Origin: Tigriopus japonicus
Taxonomy: Eukaryota > Arthropoda > Copepoda > Harpacticoida > Harpacticidae
NCBI GenBank assembly: GCA_010645155.1
Contig: JAAGOF010000300.1
Span: 1,051,043 to 1,115,042, forward strand
Length of the DNA: 64,000 nt
Direction of reading: 5' to 3'
Below are positions 10,480 through 19,900 of the stretch, piece after piece. Every line of letters starts with the position of its first letter. The first letter of the stretch is position 1. The notes below the pieces were generated by a model. It was not told where the DNA came from, did no database searches, and saw only the letters and a program-made list of their open reading frames with translations. The translations under genes were made by a program, and so were the position numbers.

Positions 10480-10660
10480 CTTTTGCCCTTGTGACCTTTT
10501 TACCGTGACCTATTTACCGTGTGACCTTTTTACTGTGACCTATTTACCGTGTGACCTTTTTACTGTGACCTATTTACCGTGTGACCTTTTTACTGTGACC
10601 TATTTAACGTGTGACCTTTTTACTGTGACCGTTTTGCTTGTGACCTTTTTACCTACAATC
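10480..10660 (-). repeat. GGTCACGGTAAAA tandem array, right (inverted)
   Basis: About twelve units of GTGACCTTTTTACC type, the reverse complement of the left array. They are more regular than on the left: several successive units read GTGACCTATTTACCGT and then GTGACCTTTTTACT. Confidence 0.9.
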
Positions 10661-10668
10661 GCCATTCC

Positions 10669-11884
10669 TGCCGAGCGGTTGAAGACAGCCAGTATAACCA
10701 TGATGCAATTATGAAATAGTTGGAAATAGATGTTTGAGGCGATCGGTTGTGCCACTTTTGATTGTATAATAAAGTACTTCTCAGGATTGTTCTTCAGGAG
10801 TTTTATTATTTATTATTACACCAAAGGAAAACAAGGTCATTTGTTTTGTGTTTGGAGATTCATGCTTTGAAGCATACTTCATACAGCGACTTCCCTCCTT
10901 TCTGCGTCTTTTTAGCGTTTTCAGGCTTCTAAAATGACGCCATATGAATGTCAGCTTCTACGTTTTAGATGTTTAACCAAAATTTGGTAAGAAATGCTCT
11001 AGAAGGCTTAGCATACGCTTGAAGTCAAAGCATGCTTGCAGCATGCCTTAGTGCAGACAAAACATATGAGCTACAGTCCACTTGCAGGAGAAGAGATTCT
11101 CCAGACCATCCACCAAAAATGATGAAATATTTTTGTTGAGTCGATTTCGCCGGATTGAAACTTGACACATGGATAACCATCTGTTTTCCTTTTCCCCTTT
11201 TTGTTTTGTTTACTGGAAGAAATGCCCCCACTTTATCACGTGCCTAAACCTTTAGTTTTCAACAACATGCTCTTTATCAACCAAAGACAATTTGTTGATG
11301 GTGAATTCATTTGTTTTGGAGTTCCTGCAGTTACATTTTTTTCTCCCTAAATGTACTTTTGCATGGAAAAAAATATTTTTAATGCTTTTACATAACTTTC
11401 TGCCCTATGGTAATTACAATGACTTCTAATAGTTTTATATTAAAGCTGTGACTACCCCGAAGAGCTCATATATTTTTTTGTGCCCATGCACAGAAGGAGC
11501 ATACTTCCAATATTGATTTAAAGCACATTTTAAGCTTGTCAGTTACAAAGATCCCAAAAAGGATGGAAGTCAGTTGATGAAGTAGGTATTAGTAAACAAG
11601 CATACATTCCAAAATTTTAAAAGATATGTAATCTGTCATTGATCTGAGGGGTATGATTCCGGTCATGAACCAATTTCAAATTGAATTTTTTTTTGTACTG
11701 ATGCATCCCAAGGAGAACAGCTCAAAGTCATTCGAATTCGACAAAGATCTTGTCATAAAACAGTTTGATGTATATTTGAAAGAACAACTTGACATTGAGA
11801 TGGATATGAACTCATATTGAATCAAGATCGACGTTCATTTGTAGTACACAACGATCACAGATAGTTGAAGCTTGCTCAAGATTA
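10669..11884. other. Intergenic DNA downstream of the GPCR
   Basis: AT-rich sequence, presumably including the 3' UTR of the GPCR on the minus strand. No gene, RNA or repeat was recognised. Confidence 0.5.
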
Positions 11885-13681
11885 CTAGATTCGTGTCTCC
11901 CGAATATGAACAGAGGACGGACTTCTTCTCTCCGACGACGCCGACGGTCTCATTGGTTTCTTGGCGGTGCTCTGAATGTCAATGCATATCTTGGCTATAT
12001 TCATGATTCCAACGGGAATGGAATATGAGTTAGTGGGGACTTGAGGCGAGGATGATGGCCTGTCCTGCTCAGTCTGGCTGAATGTCAACTCATGTCGTTC
12101 GATCATAATCACGGAGGATGCCACAGATCGGGGACTGTCCAAGTCATTACTTGGAACTCGCCGACATTCTGTGGAAGAGGACTGAAAGTCACCCAAGTCT
12201 CGGGTGAAACACCGACCCGAGGATCGAACACTTAGATATTTTTGACCAGAGAAAAGTTTGTCCGAGTTCTGACAGTTCCGGGATCGAGGCTCGTGATCCC
12301 CTTCTCCAAGTGACACATTGAGTGCTTGCGTGTTGTTGTTGTTCGTGTTGTAGCCCCTTGATTGGCTACCCAGCCTGTTTTTGAGTAAGCATAGATTGAT
12401 GAGCATGGTTTTGGCCACTTTTCGGAACTGAGCGTTCCATAAGCAATAGATGAGGAGGTTGACGGAACTGTTAATGACTAGAAACAAATGGCTGACCGAG
12501 GTCATGACCCACACCCACGCAGGAAAGGATCGTTGGCGCAAGCGAGAACATTCTCGAGCCTTTTCCATGACACTGGTTTCGTACATGTGGAGGAAAATGC
12601 GGGGAAGATTACAAATGAAGAACACGGCCACAATGCCCATAAATAAGATGGCCAAACGATCCTCCACTCGTCGACGTTTAGCATTCCGATCCACCACAGA
12701 GGACGGACGAATACTCGACGGACTGGGCGATCTGTTCTGTGAGGGGACTGCCAACTCGTGTTGACTGGAACAAAATCCCGAGGGTCGATTTAGAAGACTT
12801 GACGAAACTTGGCCTCCATTCTCGAGCAATGGAGTTGAGACAGAACTGGCAAAGGTTGGCCTTCTTCTTCTGTGAGACGATGACGAGGCATTCATGTGAG
12901 ATTCGGAATCTTCCGACAATATCGTGGGAGTGTAGGCCTGCACGATTGGTCTCCATCTCTGTTGTCTCTCCTTCACGTCACAATAAATCTTCTTGTTAAA
13001 AAAGATGAGCAGAGTCACGGGGAGAATTCCTTGGACCAAAAGCTTGCTCCAGTTCACGTAACGAGCGTAGGTTGGATGCACTCGAAATGCCGTGTAATTC
13101 AGCACGGCAATCGTCTCGTTGGTGGAAGGGATGTATTTATGGACCACGGTGGACTCAAAGAACTTGGGCACCGAAAATAGAACCGAAGCCACGATCACGG
13201 GAAACACGAACCGAAACACTCGGGCTCGAGTGGCTCGAGCATCGTTCATGGCTCGATTGTAGTTGATAGGATTATGAACCGCGACGTAGCGTTCGAATGC
13301 AATGGCCACGGTCATGAAAATGGATCCGGTGAGTGCAATCCCTTGCATCGGATAGAGCAGATAAGGGAACAACTCGATGTGTAAGTTGGTTGCTAGCTTG
13401 AAACTCTTGCGTAAGCTCTCACAAAAGGCTGTGATAAGATATGTGGTATCGAACGTGGACAGGACGATCAGGAGGATATTGAACGAGTTCCGAAGCTCCT
13501 TCTTGGACAGTATGAGAGCAAAGATGATGTTAAAAGTGATTCCCAATATGGCCAGACCTGTCTGAGCAACTCCTTCCAACCAAAACACAACTTGATTCAA
13601 GTTGTGTTGAGTGGCACTGTTGATTATTGGACAATCTAGATCAGCCAAGAGGGTCTCTTTAAGACCTTCGGATGACGTCAT
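11885..13681 (-). CDS. FMRFamide-receptor-like class A GPCR
   Basis: A 598-residue seven-transmembrane receptor, numbered from the first ATG (13679-13681). Helices lie at about 31-59, 66-88, 108-132, 155-173, 213-230, 343-367 and 388-413. Visible landmarks are RNSFNILLI after helix 1, ERY at 130-132 (the DRY position), CNLP at 357-360 in helix 6 and NLLIY at 408-412 (the NPxxY position). This set, with FPYLLYP before helix 3 and NSSVNLLIYC in helix 7, resembles invertebrate FMRFamide receptors. The expected role is G-protein signalling at the plasma membrane in response to a neuropeptide. Loop 3 is long (about 233-341), Ser-rich and basic. The usual helix 3/loop 2 cysteine pair is not evident. 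The tail ends in TRI, a possible PDZ ligand. The frame stays open to 13912 and a TTTTTTGCAG acceptor lies at 13857, so an upstream exon could add residues. The ligand is inferred from family resemblance only. Confidence 0.88.
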   Translation of the reverse strand: MTSSEGLKETLLADLDCPIINSATQHNLNQVVFWLEGVAQTGLAILGITFNIIFALILSKKELRNSFNILLIVLSTFDTTYLITAFCESLRKSFKLATNLHIELFPYLLYPMQGIALTGSIFMTVAIAFERYVAVHNPINYNRAMNDARATRARVFRFVFPVIVASVLFSVPKFFESTVVHKYIPSTNETIAVLNYTAFRVHPTYARYVNWSKLLVQGILPVTLLIFFNKKIYCDVKERQQRWRPIVQAYTPTILSEDSESHMNASSSSHRRRRPTFASSVSTPLLENGGQVSSSLLNRPSGFCSSQHELAVPSQNRSPSPSSIRPSSVVDRNAKRRRVEDRLAILFMGIVAVFFICNLPRIFLHMYETSVMEKARECSRLRQRSFPAWVWVMTSVSHLFLVINSSVNLLIYCLWNAQFRKVAKTMLINLCLLKNRLGSQSRGYNTNNNNTQALNVSLGEGDHEPRSRNCQNSDKLFSGQKYLSVRSSGRCFTRDLGDFQSSSTECRRVPSNDLDSPRSVASSVIMIERHELTFSQTEQDRPSSSPQVPTNSYSIPVGIMNIAKICIDIQSTAKKPMRPSASSERRSPSSVHIRETRI

Positions 13682-13856
13682 GGGCTTCGATGTTATTAGC
13701 CAAGGCTTCAAAGAGAAGAAAAGAGACCACAAGAACTTCTTCGTGAGGGTGTCATGCACTTTGGCTTTATTCTCGACCAACACCGTGGTTTGGTTGGTCC
13801 ATTGCGTGTGGGGATAGAATACAGAGAGCGCAAAAGAACCCCTGGACCCGGAAAAC

Positions 13857-13868
13857 CTGCAAAAAAGG
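13857..13868 (-). promoter_or_regulatory. Candidate splice acceptor upstream of the GPCR start
   Basis: On the minus strand a CCCTTTTTTGCAG acceptor precedes the GPCR frame by about 175 bases. It suggests that a 5' exon (UTR or N-terminus) exists further upstream. The reading frame from this site to the chosen ATG is open, so the true start may be in another exon. Confidence 0.45.
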
Positions 13869-13912
13869 GCAAAAATGACCTTTAGTTTAGGTTGAAAATG
13901 AAAGTCAGCCAC

Positions 13913-14432
13913 CTCTCATTAATCTTTTTCACATGTATGAGCTCCTTTGGGGGGATTGAATGACAGATAGTGCAATCCACGGGATTTGAACAGCGTGAAG
14001 CCAGTCGTTGAGAATGCATGTTCTTGGCCATGACCATAAAATGTTCCAACCAAAGCAAGAACGAACCTTCTACGATGCATGGCTTAAAATAGAAAAGGGT
14101 CTTTTTGCGTCTCGATGGAAATGGCACTTCTTCGAAACCAAAGATCAGATTGACGTCCTTTCACAAAGTACAAAACATTGGCTCATGCAAAAGTCTCATT
14201 TAGAGCGACTCTGTTCTGAGCGTAATATCTGAAAGATGCATTTCAATTTCATTTCCCTCAAGAAACGTTGTGTCAATGCTTAAAACTCTGTTATATGTAC
14301 GCAGTGCATTGAGAAAATGTGTGTTTACGATTCCAAAATATATTTTCGAGCTTGATTAATACGAACCAAAGTGTGCTTAAACATTGGGTAAGAGTTTTAA
14401 AATCTTAATCAATTTGTCCTTGCTTCACATGG
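13913..14432. other. Region upstream of the GPCR
   Basis: It probably contains 5' intron or promoter sequence for the minus-strand GPCR. No promoter element was recognised with confidence. Confidence 0.4.
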
Positions 14433-14434
14433 TA

Positions 14435-15017
14435 CGTGGGGTATCCAGACTATAGGTAGACTGGGCCTATAATTCGTTAAATTGCACCATTTTTGGATTG
14501 CTGTCAAAAATTGAAATAAATATTTAACTCTTGTGAGCAGATGTTATTTCACAAATTTTGTTGTCAGACAAACTTGTTCGAAGCTATGATTTTATTAGAC
14601 AAGGTATGTTGGGTCACCCCTGCACGTTTCAAAAAATGGTCCTCAAGAGCGAGAAACTCGTAAAAATCCAATATTTTGTAAATGAAAGATGTTGCTCATA
14701 CTCATATTTCTATGTTTGGTGAAATTTGTCCATAAAAAATGATAAATTTCGATTTGAGACAGATTAGCTTTGAAGGATACATCATTTTTGTCATGTTGCT
14801 CGCTCTTGACGCTTATTTTCTTTGTATACAGGGGTCAACCAACGAACCTTACCTAATTAAATCATAGCTTCGAACAAGTTTGTCTAAGAAAAAAAATTGC
14901 AAAATAACATCTGCTCATAAGAGATAAATCTTTAATTTAATTTTTTTTCATAAAGCCAAAAATCGTGCATTTAAACGAGTTACAAGCCTAGTCTACCTCT
15001 AGTTTGGATATCCCTCG
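14435..15017. mobile_element. MITE with ~190-bp terminal inverted repeats (TA target)
   Basis: Arms 14435-14623 and 14826-15017 are inverted copies. The termini read inward as CGTGGGGTATCCAGACTA and CGAGGGATATCCAAACTA, each preceded by TA (14433-14434 and 15018-15019). TA flanks suggest Tc1/mariner-type mobilisation. Shared inner blocks include GTAGACT, AAACTTGTTCGAAGCTATGA and AACATCTGCTCA. No transposase is encoded. Confidence 0.8.
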
Positions 15018-15019
15018 TA

Positions 15020-16600
15020 CACACCTTTAAGGTAAAATCATTTTGAAAATATTTAGTTATTTATAATTCAAAAGTAAAATTAGTTTTGTCCTCGTCTTAA
15101 TTGAAAAGATGTTACACCAAATAGTGATTGAGGAAAAAATCTTGGTTCAAACTTTGGAAAGATAAAAAAAAATATTGGTACTCTCCTTTTGTTCTTTAAA
15201 AATGCGTGCTCATTGTTATCAAATTGTGGATACAGTATTTTCGAGAATAAAGACTTGATAAATGTTTTTGTATTTTAACCACAAGATTGGTCGTCATTGA
15301 TTCGTTTTTCAGAACCAAAAACAGCCTAATTGTTCAGTATATCAAGACGAGGTCTTTAGTGGAGATACCCGAGATAAGCTCAAAAAACATTCGAAGCATA
15401 ATGACCGTTGACAATCGAAAAACGGAACCACAAAATGATCGCACATTTCGAGGAAATGTTTTTTTTACGGAAAGTGCATTATCGGGAACTAGTATGTTGA
15501 GAGTTTGACTTGATATGTGGTCGATATTAAGCAAAAACGTATGTTTTCAACAATTGAAGATCGATAAAAGTTTGTAGGTGGATTGTGTAGGTCGGAATCT
15601 TCAAGAGAGCTCTGCTAATATCTTCAGCCTTTTGTGGGATGCAAATGCCAAAAGCCAAAACAAGTTATTGATTGGAAAAAAGTAGAAAGTATCGGAAATG
15701 TTCCAATGTCGTCACAGAGAATAGAGAAAAGGTGTTAAAACCTTTCTTCCTTCCAAGTGTTTGGCATGTTGGATCTTTTTTGTGTTTTCGCAAATTTGGG
15801 TGGGATTGAAAATACACCCTTTTTTGCTGGTTTGCTAAAACAAAGTGCGTCTCAGTTTTGCAATAGTCTTTCCGCCACAAGGTCATTATCTTGGTCTTTG
15901 TTTGGAAATTCGGCCTTTTTGGGTCAGAGCTCTTCAGATCGAGGATGTGGAAATAAACCCCTTGAGAGATTTGCGAGGATTGACAAGTTTTTTTGAGGTA
16001 AATGGAGAGGATTTCGTAAACAAAATAAGAAGCTTATTTGAGTGACACCAAATTGAGATCTTTCCCAACTACAGGTATAAAAAGGAATGCAACCGGCTTT
16101 GCAAAAAAATCAAGGTCAGATTTCGACCTTTACAAATTTATAAAAGACTTCAGACCTTGAAGACAACTATACGAACTAAAAGGGACAATCCACAATGCCT
16201 CACCACCCAAAAGCCATTAAACCGTTTCAGAGATTAAGATGTCACTCCTACCACGCTTTAGTGGAAAAGGTCATGAAAAGTCTCAACAGAATCCACTAAC
16301 TTGACGACCTTGATAGTCAATGACATACTCTTAGAATGTCACGATGAACCTTTCTTGTAAAGCTGGGACACTTTAAAAGGTATTGTGAAAGCATTAGGAA
16401 GTTTTACGAATTGTTGCTAATGAGACACACGTTTTAAGGGATTTGAACACGTTTAAATCAGCCGGAAAAGTCCTGTTTCATGAAATGTTCAGAACATTAA
16501 GGAGGATTCAGAATCATGGGATATGGCGGAGAAAAAGCATTGAACAAGGAGTTGCCTGTTTAGTACACTCAAATAAGCATCCATTCGGCAATCTATACTA
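15020..16600. other. Intergenic DNA, nothing recognised
   Basis: AT-rich with only short, family-less frames on both strands. Confidence 0.5.
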
Positions 16601-16608
16601 CTTTTAAC

Positions 16609-16927
16609 TATTGATGGACCGAAAGGGCTCATAACCGAAACCGAAAGTTTCGTCCGAAAGAGGGCTTAACCGAAACCGAAAGCAGCTGACTACAAAATTG
16701 TGTAATGTAAAATCCACCTTAGAAATTAAATTGCTCATTTGTTTGATGTTGGGTAGTCGCAAATTTTGAAAAATCGGGAAACTTGAATTTCAGTGGGGCT
16801 CGCATATTTTTTTTCGATTTTGTTGTCAAACTCCGTCCTTTATAGTGCATGTCTGCTTTCGGTTTCGGTAGGCATAACCGAAACCGAAACCGAAATTTCG
16901 GCCGAAAGCGCTTTCGGTCCATCACTA
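16609..16927. mobile_element. hAT-like MITE with inverted ACCGAAA arrays
   Basis: A 319-bp element with the exact 8-bp target duplication CTTTTAAC (16601-16608 and 16928-16935). The termini read inward as TATTGATGGACCGAAAG and TAGTGATGGACCGAAAG. Clusters of ACCGAAACCGAAA lie inside both ends, at about 16617-16682 and 16855-16917. The second cluster is flanked by GGTTTCGGT on its inner side. There is no coding content. Confidence 0.9.
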
Positions 16928-16935
16928 CTTTTAAC

Positions 16936-19900
16936 CCTTGAAATTAAAAACATTTCTGGCCTTTTAAAGTTCTGTTGTGGTAACACTTCATTACCCAAAC
17001 ATGGAACATGATAGCATATGCCTTTATGTTTAAGTTAAAGAGTGTCTAAACAAGAGTGGACATGAGCAAGCAAAGCTTGGCCACTGATTCTTAATATTGT
17101 TTCTCTTCGAAGGAAGATTGAATATCAAAAGTTGATATATGTATTTCTTTGCTGTGAAATATCAACTGTTTAAAAATGAGGACAGTAGCATGAAAAACTC
17201 GCAATTTTCTCACACATAGCATAATTTGGGACCACAATGAATCATCGCCGATTGCTAAAAATCTTCCAAAAACACATTGTAAAAAGTGGCTTAGATTGGT
17301 TGTCGTGTTGAGAATTTTAACCAAACAGGGAGTTTATGACAAAAATTTAGACAAGGGAAATCCTCAAAATCTTGCAGCAAACTAATTAGATCTTGGTGTC
17401 TAAAAATGGAAGGTTAATATGAGGATCTAAATTTATACTCATTTCTGCTGTAATTACAAACCATCGTTCACAGAGTATTGGTTAACTAGTTTCAAGTTCT
17501 ACAAAACAAATGAAGCTTGAAAGTAACACGAACTTATTTGTTTTTGAAGATTGAACCTGTTTGTTAGTTGCGGCCTTGAAAGCATTTTTTTTAAATTTTA
17601 CTAATATCCATCAATCAAAAGGAGGCTTAACATGCAATATATAAACAGCCACTAAATGTTTTTTGACAAAATAAACTGCTTTATTTTACAATACATTTTA
17701 CAACTGCATTATGACTTGCAGTTTGTAATTTTCATTAGGTCTTGTCGAAACTAAAACATTTTTCGTCAAACTTTTCAACCCGAAGCTAGTCCTTAACTTA
17801 TGTTTATGTTTTGAATGAAACAGTGGAGATCCATAAAAGATGCAGAGAAATTACTTTAACAATTAATAAAACACCAATAAAAAACTACTCACAACCACTT
17901 AACGTTGATAATTATCTTTGAGGATCATTCCAGCCATCATGAATCAAAGAATACACCTCGTGCATGGTTGTTCAAGATAATCTTGGCTGGTTGGAGACAC
18001 ATGTATTCCTTTGGAGGTTTTATTGCTATTAATGGATCAAAAAACGCATTACCACTAATGTTTTTTTTTGTATTATCCTCGTCCAAAGGCAGTAATGGGC
18101 ATTTTGGATCAGTAACCTTCTCATAGCCCAAGGGACTTGCTCGCTCTGATATTAATGTCACAAAGGACAATGTAAACAACCCCAAATGACTTACTGAAAA
18201 TAGGCTCTGGTAACTCACATTAAGATGCGCGGTATATGTACAAATGTCAGTGTCACATCCCTTTTTGATTCCCAAAAGGGCTCTCTTTTTCACGAAGAGC
18301 GAGTCTTCCGGAAGTTTTCGCTTAAGTCCATTTCCTTGGCGGTGTCAAATTTCATGCTTCAACGGAAATAGCTATGCGGATGCGAGTTTCGAAAAATAAT
18401 GTTCATACCGAGAAATAATAGTTCCCTTTTTGACCGTTATACATGGTTGAGCCTTTGTGATTAAAATAAACTGGTTGTCTCTTATAGTTTCACAAATTAA
18501 AGTCAATTTTGGTTTCTTAGAAAAATTCAAAGTACCAATAGCAAAACTTTCTATTTATGAAAAAAACATACTTTAATGGTGCCTTCTTCAACACTTCAAA
18601 ATTGCGTTGATGTTTACAAGTATGAATTGATTGAACTTAATCAGAAAACTAACTAATTTATTCATCAATAACCCGGACTAAACTAATGATCGGGTTGATT
18701 CGTGGAATTAAATTCGTAATTCTTAACACCTTTATTTTATTTTTTGCAAATATATTTGACTCTTCGGTGTCAAGTGACACAATATTCAGATAGATTTTGC
18801 CCTAATGTGTCGCAATTTCTTGTAGATATAGGATTAAACTTAGTGAAATTTCACTTGGGATTCCCTTCCAATTAAATCAAGTGTTTCACAAAACTTGCAA
18901 GCCAAATTNNNNNNNNNNNNNNNNNNNNNNNNNNNNNNNNNNNNNNNNNNNNNNNNNNNNNNNNNNNNNNNNNNNNNNNNNNNNNNNNNNNNNNNNNNNN
19001 NAAAATTTCATCCATTTCGGAATTGCAGACTTAACAAGCGAGGTTAAGCGACTCCTTTTGTAGTAGAGTACCTGCTCCTACAGGAATGCGAACAAAAAGC
19101 TTTTCTTTATTTTTCTTGAAACTGAAACGAGTTGCAGAGTTGCTTGAGTAATTTCAAGTGGACACAAATTGAAAACTAGCCAACCCTAGAGCTCTATAAT
19201 AAAAGGGCTCTGGCCAACCCAACAAGGAAAATGTTAGAAAAACGCCTTTTATCTCCCAATTTCAAATCTGGTAATAATGGTCGCAAAATGAAATGAAGAT
19301 TGAATGTTTGATTTAAAGAGGGATTAAAGTTGGCATAACCTAAGACTTGAGATTTCTCTCTTTTTTAAGAATGCACTCTGAACTAAGGAATGTTTTTTAG
19401 GTGTAGTTCTATCTACCGAGAAAAGATGCTGCAAAATTTGATTTGAAAGCGGTTAGAAATAGCCCTTCTTGCTTCTACTGAATGTAAGCTCGAAACAAAG
19501 GACGAAAGATAAATAAATGGATCCTCTTTACCAATTTTAGTTTTCTTAGTAGAACGATGACTTCTTGTTGCCCGCTTTTGAAACCAATTGGACAACAAAG
19601 AAAAATTGAAAACAAAGGAAAAACACGATTTCAATCGTTTTCTAAAAGTTTCAATAATTCGTCCGACCTTCGACAACGTTGAAATTGTATGATACTCTTG
19701 GAAAGTTTAAACATGAACTGGAAATAACCGAATCAAATGTACGAACTCTATAATTAATTGTGGTGGTAGATCCCTTGAATTTTTACTGTCTTTTTAAATT
19801 AGCATCTCGCAACACGAAGGGATTCCTGAAGCTTAATTAATGGCTTGAATATTCACAACCATACCCCATATAATTAAACTTTGGCCACGAACATAGCAAC

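Larger units (their letters stand above)
8702..10660. mobile_element. Composite element bounded by inverted GGTCACGGTAAAA arrays
   Basis: Exact 8-bp repeats GCCATTCC flank it (8694-8701 and 10661-10668). The left end begins GGCGCGCGGTAAATAGGTCAC. The right end, read inward, begins GATTGTAGGTAAAAAGGTCAC, and the two match at 14 of 21 positions. Behind each end lies a tandem array of GGTCAC-plus-GGTAAAAA units in opposite orientation. The interior carries a broken DD37D mariner-type transposase. Mariners make TA duplications, so that gene is probably a passenger rather than the mover. The orphan array at 54163 begins GGGGCGCAGTAAAATGGTCAC (17 of 21 matching), which supports the left terminus. 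The two flanks look weakly alike beyond the 8 bp, so the duplication could be longer. Confidence 0.7.

Noticed and set aside
8702..10660. CRISPR-like reading of the regular arrays
   Set aside because: The units are 13-17 bp without unique spacers, occur in two opposite arrays, and the DNA is eukaryotic.
10475..10714. Frame with repeated CDLFTVTYLP units
   Set aside because: It is a translation of the GTGACCTTTTTACC array.
12450..13565. Several 60-105-codon plus-strand frames
   Set aside because: They are antisense shadows of the GPCR exon.
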